Assembly: GCF_000092405.1 (NCBI RefSeq)
Contig: NC_014220.1
Span: 434,001-498,000 of the forward strand
Source: Syntrophothermus lipocalidus DSM 12680
GTDB lineage: Bacteria > Bacillota > Syntrophomonadia > Syntrophomonadales > Syntrophothermaceae
Direction of reading: 5' to 3'
DNA: 64,000 nucleotides
Below, piece by piece: positions 62,856-64,000 of the stretch (position 1 is its first letter; each line of letters begins with the position of its first letter). The position numbers were made by a program, and so were the translations under genes. A model generated the notes under the pieces. It made no database searches. It saw only the letters and a program-made list of their open reading frames with translations, and had not been told where the DNA came from.

Positions 62856-62871
62856 GTTTCAATTTTGAGAC
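62856..62871. promoter_or_regulatory. Candidate enhancer (UAS) beside the activator gene
   Basis: GTTTCA-ATTT-TGAGAC, one mismatch from perfect, lies between the activator start and the -24 box at 63012 (141 nt away). It could act on the crotonase promoter and also give feedback on the activator's own gene. Confidence 0.5.
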
Positions 62872-63011
62872 TGCCGATTGATGTGGTGAAACTTGATCTC
62901 AGCCGCGAATGATCAAAAGCCGTGACGATTTACTGCTACGGTGTTTTGGTATCCCGCCGCAGGCCCGAATTCTCCTTTGTTCGCTGTAATTACAAATACC
63001 TAAGACGGATA

Positions 63012-63027
63012 TGGCACGTTTCTTGTA
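63012..63027 (+). promoter_or_regulatory. Sigma-54 promoter before the last crotonase gene
   Basis: TGGCAC-GTTTC-TTGTA: a perfect -24 box, but the -12 box has T instead of C in GC, so it is the weakest of the plus-strand set. Confidence 0.55.
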
Positions 63028-63095
63028 ATGGGGTGGTTAGAGAATCGTTCTACTTTCATAAATACCGGTTGTAAATCATTACGAAAGAGGGATGG

Positions 63096-63896
63096 GTGAG
63101 AACAGTGGAATTCACCAAGGTGAAGTATAAGAAATCGGGTTGTGTGGCCGAAATTACCCTGGACAATCCCAAAAGGCTTAATTCGGTGGACCTCGCCATG
63201 CTGCAGGAGCTCCGTAGTATGCTAAGTGCATGCGAGGAAGACAAAGAAGTGAAAGTGATAGTGCTTTCTGGCGAAGGCAACTCTTTTTGTGCGGGAGCAG
63301 ATCTTCAAAGTATAATGGAAGCCGGCCCCGACGATATACCCTTCTTGATCAAGAACATGGCCCGGGTGGCAGGAGACGCTGCTATAAAGATACGACACAT
63401 TGAAAAGCCGGTAATCGCATCCTTGAAAGGAGTTGCAGCAGGTGCGGGACTTAATTTAGCTTTGGTAAGTGACTTTCGAATTGCCGCTGACAATTGTAGA
63501 TTTATCCAGGCCTTCGTTAATGTCGGGCTGATTCCAGATGCGGGTGGCACGTTCATTCTTAACCGTTTAATAGGAGTAGGGAAAGCGACGGAGCTCATCA
63601 TGACTGGAAGAACGATTACTTCTGAGGAAGCTAGGGCGATGGGGCTATTGACTAAAGTTGTACCTCTTGACGACCTGGAACATGAAACCCTGAAATTGGC
63701 CGAGGATTTGGCCAAGGCCCCCGGAGAAGCAATCAGAAGGATGAAAACCCTGATGAACCGATATGTCTTTTCAGATTTCGAAACTTACGTGGAAAACGAA
63801 GTCGAGTACCAATTTGAATGTGCCAAAACACAAGACTTCCTAGAAGGAGTCAACGCGTTCCTAGAGAAGAGAAAGCCAAGATTTGTGTCCAAGTGA
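63096..63896 (+). CDS. Enoyl-CoA hydratase/isomerase family protein, PaaG-like
   Basis: A 266-residue crotonase-fold protein. GEGNSFCAGADLQSI and GVAAGAGLNLALVSDFRIAA form the oxyanion hole. Both hydratase glutamates are replaced (Asn in GLNLAL, Val in AFVNVG), while the Asp in GLIPDAGGTFILNRL is kept, as in PaaG-type enoyl-CoA isomerases. An isomerase of an unusual double-bond position is therefore likely. GTG 63096 or GTG 63105 is the start, after AAAGAGGG. It is transcribed divergently from the sigma-54 activator gene. Confidence 0.82.
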   Translation: MRTVEFTKVKYKKSGCVAEITLDNPKRLNSVDLAMLQELRSMLSACEEDKEVKVIVLSGEGNSFCAGADLQSIMEAGPDDIPFLIKNMARVAGDAAIKIRHIEKPVIASLKGVAAGAGLNLALVSDFRIAADNCRFIQAFVNVGLIPDAGGTFILNRLIGVGKATELIMTGRTITSEEARAMGLLTKVVPLDDLEHETLKLAEDLAKAPGEAIRRMKTLMNRYVFSDFETYVENEVEYQFECAKTQDFLEGVNAFLEKRKPRFVSK

Positions 63897-64000
63897 TTTA
63901 CCTTATGTATTTATTAGCGGTTTAATTTCCCGGATTTCCCATTGTTATATTGTCGGAGTAGACAGACGAGCATCATTTGCCGACCTCAGGATGTTAAACC
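63897..64000. other. Spacer at the window end
   Basis: A/T-rich sequence after the crotonase stop (TGATTTACCTTATG and on). No gene start or stem-loop that I can support before the window ends. Confidence 0.4.

Overview
The window looks like a chromosome segment of an endospore-forming, anaerobic Firmicute that lives by oxidising fatty acids, most like the syntrophic Syntrophomonadaceae (Syntrophothermus or Syntrophomonas type). Two things point there. First, the gene order xseB-ispA-dxs-tlyA-nadK-(methyltransferase)-argR-recN-spoIVB-spo0A is the classic Firmicute/Clostridia arrangement. Second, the rest is dominated by beta-oxidation genes: three acyl-CoA dehydrogenases, four crotonases, three thiolases, a 3-hydroxyacyl-CoA dehydrogenase, CoA transferases, FixABCX-type electron-transfer genes, an AMP-forming acyl-CoA synthetase and a membrane pyrophosphatase. 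The genus is inferred from gene content, not from a marker gene.

Layout. 1-10.2 kb: isoprenoid, NAD, arginine-regulator, repair and sporulation genes, mostly overlapping or closely spaced on the + strand. 10.2-20.5 kb: a perfect 64-bp palindrome, panE, then a run with SteA/MctB-like envelope proteins, a glycosyltransferase, a MraY-like transferase, an M20 peptidase, DUF3866, NUDIX and an endonuclease-Q-like gene, with two small minus-strand genes. 20.5-30.3 kb: a divergent MarR regulator and an eight-gene operon (two acyl-CoA dehydrogenases, fixC, fixX, etfB, etfA, crotonase, CoA transferase). 31.0-42.8 kb: a sigma-54 promoter and a cluster with two thiolases, an SDR lacking its catalytic residues, both subunits and the activator of a 2-hydroxyacyl-CoA dehydratase, a CaiB-type protein, a thioesterase, a GalT-like protein and a soluble chemoreceptor with a Rossmann domain. 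43-50.4 kb: a dynamin-like GTPase, then acyl-CoA synthetase, acetate-transporter-family protein and H+-pyrophosphatase. 51-64 kb: a second beta-oxidation block read divergently from two sigma-54 promoters, ending with a PAS-sigma-54 activator and one more crotonase.

How it works together. Fatty acids would be activated by the acyl-CoA synthetase (PPi recovered by the pyrophosphatase) or by CoA transfer, then cycled through dehydrogenase, hydratase, hydroxyacyl-CoA dehydrogenase and thiolase. Electrons from acyl-CoA would enter EtfAB and FixC/FixX, and acetate could leave by the GPR1/FUN34/SatP-family carrier. The most striking regulatory feature is a set of five -24/-12 (sigma-54) promoters before the beta-oxidation units. 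Four intergenic regions hold them, and all four also carry an inverted repeat of the form GTTTCA-N4-TGAAAC. The only sigma-54 activator in the window lies beside one of them, so it is the natural candidate to control a fatty-acid regulon.

No tRNA, rRNA or CRISPR array was recognised. The gene starts given are my best choice from ribosome binding sites and family alignment and are not experimentally known.
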